A DNA stretch of 64,000 nucleotides. It comes from Aquabacter spiritensis (GTDB lineage: Bacteria > Pseudomonadota > Alphaproteobacteria > Rhizobiales > Xanthobacteraceae). Positions 1-9,800 of the stretch are shown one piece after another. The notes beneath the pieces were generated by a model that saw only the letters and a program-made list of their open reading frames with translations, had not been told where the DNA came from and made no database searches. Location: positions 124,001 to 188,000 of the forward strand of contig NZ_SMAI01000008.1 in the NCBI RefSeq assembly GCF_004346185.1. Direction: 5' to 3'. Position 1 is the first letter of the stretch, and each line of letters opens with the position of its first letter. Position numbers and translations under genes: made by a program.

Positions 1-870
<870 letters not shown>

Positions 871-914
871 TGATCCCTCACGGGGACCACATCGGCCGCG
901 CCTTCGTTCGATTT

Positions 915-930
915 CCGCCGTCCTCGGCGG
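915..930 (-). terminator. short hairpin between tilS and ftsH
   Basis: Perfect 6-bp inverted repeat CCGCCG / CGGCGG with a 4-nt loop in the tilS-ftsH spacer. No U-run follows on the minus strand, so it is at most an attenuator or an RNA-processing hairpin. In DNA this GC-rich it may also be chance. Confidence 0.25.
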
Positions 931-965
931 GTTTCGCGCGATGCCGCTCCCGTTGCGTCCGTGGC

Positions 966-2048
966 CTAATCTAGGTGCCGGGTGGTTGCTTGCCAAGGAT
1001 GCGTGTCGACATCACGGCGAATTTGAGAGCCGGAGCATTTTTCGCGCGGCGGCGCCGGCCGCACCCGGATCGTGCCGGCGGCATGGGTGATCTGCGCCCC
1101 CGCGAGGGTTCGACCGAACCGCGCGCCCCGGCCGAGGGCCGCCAGCAGCCCGGCATGCAGGCGTTCGGCCTTGCCCAGCTCAGGCTCGCCTTCGGTCGCC
1201 TGGGCGCGAACGGCATCTAGAAGCACGCGCAGGGAAATCTCCTCCGGGAGCGCGGCAAAACCGGCGCCGTCGAAGGCGAGCGTGCCGTCGGGCCGCATCG
1301 CGCGGCAGCGTGCGGCCGCCTCTTCGGCGAGGGTGGCGAGGGCGGCGTCGGCCCGTGCGGCGCGGCGCGCGAACGCCGCCAGCCGCGGGGCGTCGAGCCC
1401 TTCCGCCGCCAGAGCCGCGGCAATCGCCCGCAGGCGCGGCCGCGTGAACCGCGGATCGCGATTGCCGGGATCCTCCGCGAAATCGACCCCGGCGCGCCGG
1501 ACCTCCGCCACCAGCCGGGCCTTGGGAATGTCCAGGAAGGGTCGCACCAGAGCGAGCGCCCCCATGCGGGACACGGGGCGCATCGCCGCGAGGCCGGCGA
1601 GGCCGGAGCCCCGTGCCAGGCGCAGCAGCACCGTCTCGGCCTGATCGTCGCGGGTATGGGCCAAGGCCAGCGCCGTGGCGCCGCGCGACGCGGCATGGCG
1701 CGCGAGGAGGCCGTACCGCGCCGCCCGCGCCGCCGCCGGGATGCCGCTGCGCGGCTTTTCGCCCATCCAGTCCAGCACCGCGTGAGACAGGCCCAAACGG
1801 CGGCACACCGCGCCCACAGATCGCGCCTCCGCAGCGGATTCGGGGCGCAGGCGATGGTCGACGGTCGCGACGCTCAAGTCCGGCCCCGCCGCCCGGCCGG
1901 CGCGCCAGGCATGCGCGAGAAGCAGCAAGGCCGTGGAATCCGGGCCGCCGGAGACTGCGAGAAGAACGCGCGCGTGACATTGGAAGGGCAGAAAGAGCCG
2001 GTCCAGCTCCTCGCCCCCAAAGGGCAGCTGTGCGTCAGCAGCCCGCAC
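966..2048 (-). CDS. tilS: tRNA(Ile)-lysidine synthetase TilS
   Basis: ATP-dependent enzyme that converts the wobble cytidine of the CAU-anticodon isoleucine tRNA to lysidine, changing its reading from AUG to AUA; cytoplasmic and normally essential. The PP-loop signature SGGPDS is at residues 33-38, followed by the N-type ATP pyrophosphatase core with the [11 protein letters not shown] segment typical of TilS. At 360 residues it is of moderate length for the family, with a short C-terminal region. The ATG at 2048 overlaps the end of cpoB by 14 bases, suggesting co-transcription and translational coupling. Position between cpoB and ftsH matches many alphaproteobacteria. Confidence 0.95.
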   Translation of the reverse strand: MRAADAQLPFGGEELDRLFLPFQCHARVLLAVSGGPDSTALLLLAHAWRAGRAAGPDLSVATVDHRLRPESAAEARSVGAVCRRLGLSHAVLDWMGEKPRSGIPAAARAARYGLLARHAASRGATALALAHTRDDQAETVLLRLARGSGLAGLAAMRPVSRMGALALVRPFLDIPKARLVAEVRRAGVDFAEDPGNRDPRFTRPRLRAIAAALAAEGLDAPRLAAFARRAARADAALATLAEEAAARCRAMRPDGTLAFDGAGFAALPEEISLRVLLDAVRAQATEGEPELGKAERLHAGLLAALGRGARFGRTLAGAQITHAAGTIRVRPAPPREKCSGSQIRRDVDTHPWQATTRHLD

Positions 2049-2955
2049 GCTTCTGCTCGCGCTCGACCGCCTGGCGCAGCGAGGAACTGGCGCGGGGATA
2101 TTTGCGGTCGACTTCGCCGAGCGTCGCGCAGGCGGCCTCGCGCTCGTTCAGCGCCGCGAGCGACTGGCCAAGACGCAGCAGCGCCTCGGGGGCGCGGGGG
2201 GCATTGGGGAATTTGGTCGAGACCTGGAGAAAATTCTCGGCGGCGTCCTTGTAGTTCTGCCGCATGAACTGGCTCTCGCCGAGCAGATAGGTCGCCTCCG
2301 GCACCAGGCGGTCGCTGGGATAGGTCTGCAGAAACTGCCGGAAGGTCTGGTCCGCCGCGCCGTAATCCTGGCGCTGGATATAGCCGTTGCCGAGGTCGAA
2401 CAGGTCCCGCGGCGTGTTGGCGGGCGGCAGGGCGGCCACCTGACTGCCCGCGCGCGCGCCGCCAGGCGGGGCGATGTCGGTCGGCGCGCCAATCGATGCG
2501 GCCCCGCTGGTCGGCGAGCCGAGCGGCTGGGGCGCGCCGGGCGCCTCGGGGGCGGCGTTGGGATCGAAGGAATCGGAGCGCCGGCTCGGCGCTGCGGTGG
2601 TGCCGGGCGGGGGGGCGAGCGGCGCGCTCGCCGGGACGGAGACCGGCGCACGGTTCGCGGTCGGCGGCGGCATGGTGCCAGCGGCCGGAGCGCCGGAGCG
2701 CCCGCCGCCCGCCTCGAGCTGCTGAACGCGAAACTGCAATTGCTCGACCTGGCCGGTGAGCTGGCGCACCGTATTTTCCAGCCGGTCCATCCGCAGGACC
2801 ATTTCGGACAACGCGGCCGCGGCCGGATCCGGCTGCTGCGGCACCGCGCCCGGCGGCTTGAACAGATCGGTGAAGATGTTGCCGCTCGACTGCGCCAGCG
2901 CCGGCCCGGCAAAAAGCAGGCCGAGCAGGCAGGCGATCAGGCGGCCGCGCCGCAT
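2035..2955 (-). CDS. cpoB: Tol-Pal associated periplasmic TPR protein CpoB (YbgF)
   Basis: Periplasmic coordinator that links peptidoglycan synthesis to Tol-Pal outer-membrane constriction in characterised bacteria. The chosen ATG gives a signal peptide ending near ALAQ (about residues 1-22), a predicted coiled coil at about 46-82 (the trimerisation helix of the family), a long Ala/Pro-rich linker, and C-terminal TPR repeats from about residue 185 that match YbgF repeats. An upstream ATG at 3012 would only lengthen the N-terminus before the signal peptide. The gene lies downstream of pal and overlaps tilS. Confidence 0.92.
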   Translation of the reverse strand: MRRGRLIACLLGLLFAGPALAQSSGNIFTDLFKPPGAVPQQPDPAAAALSEMVLRMDRLENTVRQLTGQVEQLQFRVQQLEAGGGRSGAPAAGTMPPPTANRAPVSVPASAPLAPPPGTTAAPSRRSDSFDPNAAPEAPGAPQPLGSPTSGAASIGAPTDIAPPGGARAGSQVAALPPANTPRDLFDLGNGYIQRQDYGAADQTFRQFLQTYPSDRLVPEATYLLGESQFMRQNYKDAAENFLQVSTKFPNAPRAPEALLRLGQSLAALNEREAACATLGEVDRKYPRASSSLRQAVEREQKRAGC

Positions 2956-3147
2956 CGCAAGCCGCGGGACCGGCAGGAATGAGATCGGAAGGGAAAAGAT
3001 CGGACGGGGCATGATCCGCTTCGGCCGGGGGGAGGGGCGCTGCCGGCCCGCCGAAGCGGCCCGGCTCGGCACGCACCTTAGGGGAGGGAACGCGTCCAAA
3101 GTGTGACCCGCCGCCGCCGCGTGCCCCGTCGCAGGGTAGGAGAAGCC

Positions 3148-3181
3148 GGCCCGCCGGGCGCCGTGCGGCGCCGGCGGGCCG
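3148..3181 (-). terminator. GC-rich stem-loop between pal and cpoB
   Basis: Arms of about 14 bp (GGCCCGCCGG... against ...CCGGCGGGCC) with one bulged base and a 4-nt loop lie directly after the pal stop codon. The minus-strand sequence beyond the hairpin is pyrimidine-rich but not a U-run. It fits an attenuator or 3'-end protecting hairpin that leaves more pal than cpoB transcript. Confidence 0.45.
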
Positions 3182-3191
3182 AAGGCGGAAT

Positions 3192-3683
3192 TCAGGCCCC
3201 GCCGGTGTTCAGGACGGTGACCGCCCGGCGGTTCTGCGACCAGCACGAAATGTCGTTGCACACCGCCACCGGCCGTTCTTTGCCGTAGGAAATGGTGCGC
3301 ATGCGGGCCGGATCGATGCCCCGCGACGCCAGATAGTCCCGCACGTTCTGGGCGCGCCTGGCGCCGAGCGCGATGTTGTATTCGCGCGTGCCCCGCTCGT
3401 CCGCATGGCCTTCGATGGTGAAGGTGTAGCGGTTGTACTGCTGGAGCCACTGCGCCTGCCGTTCGAGCGTCGCCTGGGCCTGCGGCGAGAGGTCGGTCTG
3501 GTCGGTATCGAAGAATACGCGGTCGCCCACCGCAACGACGAATTCCTGGGGCGACCCCGGCGGCCCACCGGCGCCTGCCCCTGCCGTATTGGGATCGGGC
3601 GTGGCGGCGCAAGCCGCCAGCAAGAACGCGAACCCAAACAGGGCGGCGAACCGGAAGCCGCGCACTGAATCAAAGTTGAGCAT
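3192..3683 (-). CDS. pal: peptidoglycan-associated lipoprotein Pal
   Basis: Outer-membrane lipoprotein of the Tol-Pal complex that binds peptidoglycan through an OmpA-like domain. The ATG at 3683 is preceded by a good AAGGGAG ribosome site and opens a lipoprotein signal with lipobox LAAC (Cys25). The OmpA-like domain follows, with the hallmark GHADERGTREYN segment around residues 93-104 and the conserved arginine-rich helix after it. At 163 residues it matches the family. Usually tolQ-tolR-tolA-tolB lie immediately upstream; here the upstream genes are an unrelated secreted protein and an MFS transporter. Confidence 0.96.
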   Translation of the reverse strand: MLNFDSVRGFRFAALFGFAFLLAACAATPDPNTAGAGAGGPPGSPQEFVVAVGDRVFFDTDQTDLSPQAQATLERQAQWLQQYNRYTFTIEGHADERGTREYNIALGARRAQNVRDYLASRGIDPARMRTISYGKERPVAVCNDISCWSQNRRAVTVLNTGGA

Positions 3684-3964
3684 CCGGCACTCCCTTCTCG
3701 ACGCGAACCGGAGAGGACTTTTAGCAGGGGCTTCGTTAAGCGAACGTTCCGGAAGCCGAAGGCCCGGTCGCCGCCCTCCCCGCTTGCCCGTTCCAGTCCC
3801 GAACTCGCGCCATCTATGGTTTACGAATGGTGAATGTGCGGACTTTGTGCTGACGGCCGGTGGCGGCATGATGGCGAAGAGGTGGGCGGGGAAAGGCGGC
3901 CGCACGCCGGCGCCCATTGTGGCCGAATGGCAACAGGGGCCGCACCCCGCTGCCGGAAACCGGG

Positions 3965-4228
3965 TCAGTTGCGCTGGAAATGGCCGGGCCTATAGGTCCA
4001 GACCGTCAAGCCCGTGATCGTCCATTTGCGCGCCACCCAGCGCGGATTGAACGGCGCGGCCGCGTCGGCGGCCGGCGCCTTGGCCCCCGCCTTCGACATA
4101 TCCGCCTCGGACAGATCCGACTTGGCGGCCGGCGCGGGCCGCGCCGCGGTCTCGCGCGTCGGATCGGCCAGAGCGGCGCCCGGGGCCGCGATCGCCGCCA
4201 AGACCGCGATTAAGGTCATCGTCCGCAT
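3965..4228 (-). CDS. small secreted protein of unknown function
   Basis: 87-residue protein whose ATG follows a GGGGAG ribosome site. A typical signal peptide (about residues 1-19, ending ALADP) is followed by a low-complexity Ala/Lys/Asp region and a more ordered C-terminus with several aromatic residues (two or three Trp, one Tyr). No family is recognised. It sits after the MFS gene on the same strand with a gap of about 90 bases, so they may share a transcript. The signal peptide and ribosome site make it a believable gene; its role in the periplasm or outside the cell is unknown. Confidence 0.7.
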   Translation of the reverse strand: MRTMTLIAVLAAIAAPGAALADPTRETAARPAPAAKSDLSEADMSKAGAKAPAADAAAPFNPRWVARKWTITGLTVWTYRPGHFQRN

Positions 4229-4321
4229 ATGAGGTCTCCCCAACCCGCCGTCGCGCCGCAATCCTACCCGCGCATCCGCGCCAGCGCCGCCGAAAACGGC
4301 GGACGGCGCGCGATCGTGACC

Positions 4322-5692
4322 TCACCCGTCCTTTCCGGGCTCCCGCACCCCGGAAATCAGCATTATGCCGAGCGCGAAGAAAACGAGCAGAACTGCGACG
4401 CCGGCCTTCTGGCTGCCGGAGAGTGTGGTGACGATGGCGACCAGCGTCGGCGCGGCGAACGACGTCAGTTTGCCGGACAGAGCGAACAGGCCGAAATATT
4501 CCGCGATGCTCTCGGCCGGCGCGAGCCGCACCAGCAAACTGCGCGAGGCCGCCTGGAGCGGACCCGCCACGCTGCCGATGAAGATGCCGAGCCCGAGATA
4601 GATCTTTTCGGGAAGGGTCGCGAAGAGCCCCTGTGCGGGCGCCGTCGGCACCAGGCCGAACAGGAGGCTGTCGCGGTCCAGGCCGAGAATGCCGAGGCTG
4701 GCGAGAAACAGCACCGCGAGCGACCCGGTAATGACGGCCCGCGCACCGAACGCGTCGTCGAGACGCCCGCCGACCAGCGCGCCCACCGTCCCGAAAATGG
4801 TGAGCAGGATGCCGAAAATACCGATCTCCAGCGATCCCCACCCGAACGTGCCGGCGGCATAGATGCCGCCGAAGGCGAACAGGGCGACCAAACCGTCGGC
4901 ATAGACCATGTTGGCGATCAGGAAGCGGGCGAGGTTGCGCCGCGTCCGCAGGCGGCCGAACAGACCGGACACCTCTTTCAAACCGACCCGCATCGCCGCC
5001 CGCAGCGGGAGCTTGGCCGGCGTGTCCGGAACGAAGAAAAACAGCGGCGCGGCAAACAGCAGGAACCAAAGCGCCGTGAAGGGGCCGCTGATCCGGTCCC
5101 CCTCCCGCGCCGCCGCATCGAGCCCGAGCGCCGGGGGCGTGCCGAGCAGCGTGAGGCCGGTCTCCGGGCTGGTGGAGAAGAACACCAGCATGATGGCGAG
5201 CGAAATCAGCCCGCCGGCATAGCCGCACCCCCACCCGGCCCCCGAGAGCCGGCCCATATGGCTCGGCGGGACCAGGCTCGGCATCATCGCATTGTTGAAG
5301 ACCGTGGCGAACTCGGCGCCGATCGTGGCGATGGCAAAGGCGAGGAGGATCAGCGGAATGCGGCTCTCTTCGCCCGGGGCCGCGAACCAGAGCAGCGCCG
5401 ATCCCAGGACGAGCATGGCGCCGAAGCCGGCGATCCAGGGCTTGCGCTGGCCCGCGGCGTCCGCCACCGCGCCGAGAAGCGGCGAGCAAAGTGCGATGAA
5501 GAGGCCGGCCGCCCCCGTCGCATAGCCCCACAAGGCCTGCCCCCGCGCCGGATCGCCCACCACCGCCGACACGAAATAGGGCGCGAAGATGAAGGTCGTG
5601 ACGAGGGTGAAGAAAGGCTGGCAGGCCGGGTCGAACAGGACCCAGGCGACGAGGGCGCGGCGCGGGGCGCGGGGGGAATCGGCGGTGACCAT
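4322..5692 (-). CDS. MFS transporter, UMF1 (Atg22-like) type
   Basis: Inner-membrane transporter of 456 residues with about 12 hydrophobic segments. The early segment with VLFDPACQPFFTLVTTFIF resembles the opening of UMF1-family permeases, the bacterial relatives of the vacuolar exporter Atg22, and the GxxADxxGxRKP loop after the second or third segment is the usual MFS signature. Substrate is unknown. The ATG at 5692 is preferred over a GTG at 5740 because it begins just before the first membrane segment, although neither has a strong ribosome site. It is divergent from the sulfotransferase gene. Confidence 0.85.
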   Translation of the reverse strand: MVTADSPRAPRRALVAWVLFDPACQPFFTLVTTFIFAPYFVSAVVGDPARGQALWGYATGAAGLFIALCSPLLGAVADAAGQRKPWIAGFGAMLVLGSALLWFAAPGEESRIPLILLAFAIATIGAEFATVFNNAMMPSLVPPSHMGRLSGAGWGCGYAGGLISLAIMLVFFSTSPETGLTLLGTPPALGLDAAAREGDRISGPFTALWFLLFAAPLFFFVPDTPAKLPLRAAMRVGLKEVSGLFGRLRTRRNLARFLIANMVYADGLVALFAFGGIYAAGTFGWGSLEIGIFGILLTIFGTVGALVGGRLDDAFGARAVITGSLAVLFLASLGILGLDRDSLLFGLVPTAPAQGLFATLPEKIYLGLGIFIGSVAGPLQAASRSLLVRLAPAESIAEYFGLFALSGKLTSFAAPTLVAIVTTLSGSQKAGVAVLLVFFALGIMLISGVREPGKDG

Positions 5693-5859
5693 CGGCGGCC
5701 ACCATCGCACCCGCGCCGCGCCCTGGAAAGGCCGCCCCACGGCGCCCGCGGGCAGACCGCTGCGAATTCGCCGCCACTTACCGTTGCGGTATCTTAACGC
5801 CGCCCAAGGGAGAGGCTAAGCTGGGTTGTGGGCGCGCTCGGGGGTGTGAGGCGGGGACC

Positions 5860-6801
5860 ATGGTGAGTTTGTCTCGGAAGACGTCTCGGGCGCTGGCTGT
5901 GCTGCGCTGGCGCTATTTGGCGCGCGGCGCCCCTCGCGCCGAATCCGGCGCGGAGCGTTGTTTTCTCGGGCCCGTCGGTGGCTGCGACGCCCATGGCCTT
6001 CGCCCCGCCATCATGGTGCATGCCCATCGCCGCTCGGGCACGCATTTTCTCATCGATACGCTGCGCAGCCGGTTCGACGTCGACCGGGACTGGTTTCATC
6101 TGGAAGAGGACTTCTTCGCGCGGCTCGTCCGCGCGCCCGTGGTGATCAAGGGACACGAGCGCTTCTGGGGCGAGAAGATCCGCGGGCGCGACTGTTGGCA
6201 CTCTTATCTGCACTGGGTCGCCGCGGCCGCCTGCTATTCCGGGGCGCGCCACATCCACATCCTGCGCGACCCGCGCGCGGTCCTGCGCTCGCAATTCTAT
6301 TTCGATCTCAAGGGGCACGAGCCCGCCTTCCGGCTGAAACCGGGCACCAGTTTTCAATCCTATCTGCGCGCGCCGTCCGCCCGCGACCCGGACCGGCGCG
6401 TGAACCAGATTGCCTATTGGTGCGCCCATGTCGCGGCCTGGCTCGAGCGGGACGATGTGCTGCATCTGCGCTACGAGGATCTGCTCGCGGCACCCGAGGC
6501 CGAACTTGCGCGCATCGGCGGGTTTCTCGGCATGCCGGTCCGCCCGGCGCAGCGGCGCGCGAGTTCGGCCATCGGGCGCAAGACCAGCACCCGCCAGGCT
6601 GCGGTGGCGCCCGCGGTCTGGAGCGAGCGCGAGGAGGCTCTGCTCATGGAAGTGTGGCGGGCGTTCGGCTTGCCCGATCTCGGCTATGAGATCGGCCGCG
6701 TGCCCGCTTTCGGCGCGGCGCCTGATCCGGATCGAAGCTGGGAGGCCGAGGAGGCAGCCGAAGACCCAATCGACGCGCCGCGGGCGCTGGGCGCTTTTTG
6801 A
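5860..6801 (+). CDS. PAPS-dependent sulfotransferase family protein
   Basis: Predicted to transfer a sulfuryl group from 3'-phosphoadenylyl sulfate to a hydroxyl acceptor. The 5'-phosphosulfate loop is visible as RRSGTHF (residues 57-63, equivalent to the PKSGTTW loop) and the 3'-phosphate motif as LRDPRAVLRS (135-144), with a conserved YEDLLAAPE helix near residue 204. Length (313) fits the cytosolic type family. The ATG follows GGGGA. The acceptor could be a lipid, oligosaccharide or protein; no sulfate-activation gene is in the window. The gene is monocistronic and convergent with gdh, separated by a perfect hairpin. Confidence 0.85.
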   Translation: MVSLSRKTSRALAVLRWRYLARGAPRAESGAERCFLGPVGGCDAHGLRPAIMVHAHRRSGTHFLIDTLRSRFDVDRDWFHLEEDFFARLVRAPVVIKGHERFWGEKIRGRDCWHSYLHWVAAAACYSGARHIHILRDPRAVLRSQFYFDLKGHEPAFRLKPGTSFQSYLRAPSARDPDRRVNQIAYWCAHVAAWLERDDVLHLRYEDLLAAPEAELARIGGFLGMPVRPAQRRASSAIGRKTSTRQAAVAPAVWSEREEALLMEVWRAFGLPDLGYEIGRVPAFGAAPDPDRSWEAEEAAEDPIDAPRALGAF

Positions 6802-6804
6802 AGG

Positions 6805-6837
6805 GCGCCCGGCCCGGCGCACCGCCGGGCCGGGCGC
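6805..6837. terminator. bidirectional hairpin terminator between convergent genes
   Basis: Perfect 15-bp inverted repeat (GCGCCCGGCCCGGCG and its complement) with a 3-nt loop, lying between the stop codons of the sulfotransferase and glutamate dehydrogenase genes. No U-run on either strand, but position and stem strength favour a shared terminator. Confidence 0.65.
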
Positions 6838-6843
6838 TGTCGG

Positions 6844-9800
6844 TCACGCCCGCGCGATGTCCGAAAGCAGGCTCGCCGCCAGCGTCAGCTTGGAGAGCGT
6901 GAGGCCGGAGGCGACGATGTCCTGCACCGTCGCGCGCGTGCGCTCCACTTCCTTGCGCCGGCCGGCGACCCAGGCTTCCACCGCCTCCGTCCCGCTGGCC
7001 GGGCCATTCAGCATCTCGACGCTCACCTGCCGGACGAAGCTCTCGATCTGGCCGAGCGCCCGGTCCATGGCGAGCCGGTCGTAATAATCCGGCGCCAGGA
7101 TCGACCCCGCCGCGGACAGCACGCTGTCCACCCCGAAATAAAGGCCCGCGGCAAAGAAAGTCCGCGCCGCCTCCGGAACCGACCGGCCGGTGGTCTGCGA
7201 CAGCAAAGCGATATCGGTGCCCGCCGCGAGCGGCCGAAGCCCGGCGATCTTGAGCGCCAGCGGTGCGGGCACCCCGGCATCCGTGAATTCGGCGGCCTTG
7301 CGGTCGCGCCAGGCCCGCCAATTCTCCGGCAGGCTGTCATCGAGCACTTCGGCGAGCGCCTCGATGTCGGTGCGATAGCGCGCCACGACCGGCCCGATTC
7401 CGGACTGGAGGCTGACATTGCGCAGGAACCAGATGGTGCGCGCGAGGCTGAGATTCTGAACCTCGGCATAGAGCCGCAACTGCATGTCGCCGGGAATTTT
7501 GCTGTCCAGCGCATCGATCGCGGCATTGAGGGCCGGCAGGCCGAAACTGTCCCGCACCGCCGCGAAGGCCCGCACGATCGCCGCCGCGTCGGCGCCGGAC
7601 TGGTCGGCGATGCGGGCGATGGTGGCCGGGCCGCCTTGGTTGATGACGGCATTGGCGAGACCGGTGGCGATGATCTCGCGCCGCAGCCGGTGCGCCTGGA
7701 TGGCATCGGGGAAGCGGCTCTGGAGCGCGTGCGGGAAATAATGCACCAGCTCGTCGGCGAGATAAATGTCGTCCGGGACGTCCGTGGTCAGCATCTCGGC
7801 ATAGAGCGAGAGCTTCGCATAAGCGAGCAGCACCGCCAGTTCCGGCCGGGTCAGGGCTTCCCCGCGCGAGCGGCGCTCCTGGATCTCGGCGTCGCTCGGC
7901 AGATATTCCACCGCCCGGTCCAGTTCGCCGCGCAGTTCCAGCATCTGCATCAGCCGTTGCTGGAAGGCCATGTCCTCGGTGCCGCTGCGCTGGGCGAGCG
8001 AGAGCGCGAGGGTCTGGAGATAATTGTTGCGCAGGACGAGATGCGCGACCTCGTCGGTCATGGTGCCGAGCAGCGCCGCCCGGTCCGGCGCGGAGAGCAC
8101 GCCCTCCGCCACCGGGATCGACAGGGCGATCTTGATGTTCACCTCGACGTCCGACGTGTTCACGCCGGCCGAATTGTCGATCGCGTCGGTGTTGAGGCGC
8201 ACCCCGCGGCGCGCCGCCTCGATGCGGCCGCGCTGGGTCATGCCGAGATTGGCCCCCTCGCCCACCACCTTCACCCGAAGGTCGCCGGCGGGAATGCGGA
8301 TCGCGTCATTGGCGCGGTCGCCCGCCTGCGCGTCGGTCTCGGTCGAGGCGCGCACATAGGTGCCGATGCCGCCGAACCAGAGCAGGTCCACCTGGGCCTT
8401 CAGGATCGCGTTCATCACCTCGTTCGGCGTCGCCTCGAGCTTTTCGAGGCCGATCACGGCGCGCACTTCCGGGGAGAGCGGAATGCTCTTGGCGGTGCGC
8501 GAGAATACCCCGCCGCCCTTGGAGATGAGCGCGGCGTCGTAGTCGGCCCAGGAGGAGCGCGGCAAAGCGAACAGACGCTGGCGCTCGGCGAAGGCCGCGG
8601 CCGGATCGGGATCGGGATCGAGGAAGATGTGGCGATGGTCGAACGCCGCCACCAGCTTCAGGACGGTCGACAGCAGCATGCCATTGCCGAACACGTCGCC
8701 CGACATGTCGCCCACCCCGACCACCTGGATCGGCGTGGTCTGGATGTCGATGTCGATCTCGCGGAAATGCCGCTTCACGGCCTCCCAGGCGCCGCGCGCG
8801 GTGATGCCCATGGCCTTGTGGTCGTAGCCGACCGAGCCGCCGGAGGCGAAGGCGTCGTCGAGCCAGAAGCCGTGCTCCTGCGAGATGCCGTTCGCGGTGT
8901 CGGAGAAGGTCGCGGTGCCCTTGTCCGCCGCCACGACCAGATACGGATCGTCGCCGTCGATCCGGACCACGTTCGGCGGATAGACGAGCTGTCCGGCCTT
9001 CAGATTGTCGGTGATGTCGAGCAGGCTGGAGACGAAGAGCTTATAGGCCGCGATGCCCTCGGCCATGAAGGCCTCGCGGTTGCCGCCTGACGGCAGGCGC
9101 TTGGGGACGAAGCCGCCCTTCGCGCCGACCGGCACGATCACCGCATTCTTCACCTGCTGCGCCTTGACGAGGCCGAGGACCTCGGTACGGAAGTCCTGCG
9201 GCCGGTCCGACCAGCGCAGGCCGCCGCGCGCGACATGGCCGAAGCGCAGATGCACGCCCTCGACCCGCGGCGAATAGACGAACACCTCGTAGAGCGGACG
9301 CGGCAGCGGCAGACCCTCGACCTTGGCGCTCTCATACTTGATCGAGATCGCGCCCTTCGGCCGTCCGTCCGCCTCCACTTGATAGAAGGTGGTGCGCAGC
9401 GCGGCGTCGACGAGGTTCACGAAGCGCCGCAGGATGGTGTCCTCGTCGAGCGACGACACCTCCGCGAGCGCGGCCTCGATCTCGCGGCGCAGCGGCTCCT
9501 CCCGCGCGGCACGCGCCTGCGCTGCGGGATCGAGACGGGGATCGAAGCGCATGTGGAACAATTGGACGATGTGGGCGGCGACATCCGCATGGCCGACCAG
9601 CGTCGCCCAGAGATAATCCTGGCTGTAGGGAATGCCGGCCTGGCGCAGATAGCGGGCGAGAGCGCGAGCCAGCGCGACGTCGCGCCAGGCGAGGCCGGTA
9701 TCGAGCACGAGCGCGTTGAAGCCGTCATTCTCGGCCTCCCCGCGCAGCACCGCCGTCAGCAGATCCTCCATCCGCTCGGCCGCGCCGGACACTTCGATCG

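Noticed and set aside
4229-5797. Plus-strand open frame of about 520 codons antisense to the MFS transporter gene
   Set aside because: Low-complexity Arg/Glu/Gln composition, no ribosome site, and the minus strand encodes a clear membrane transporter.
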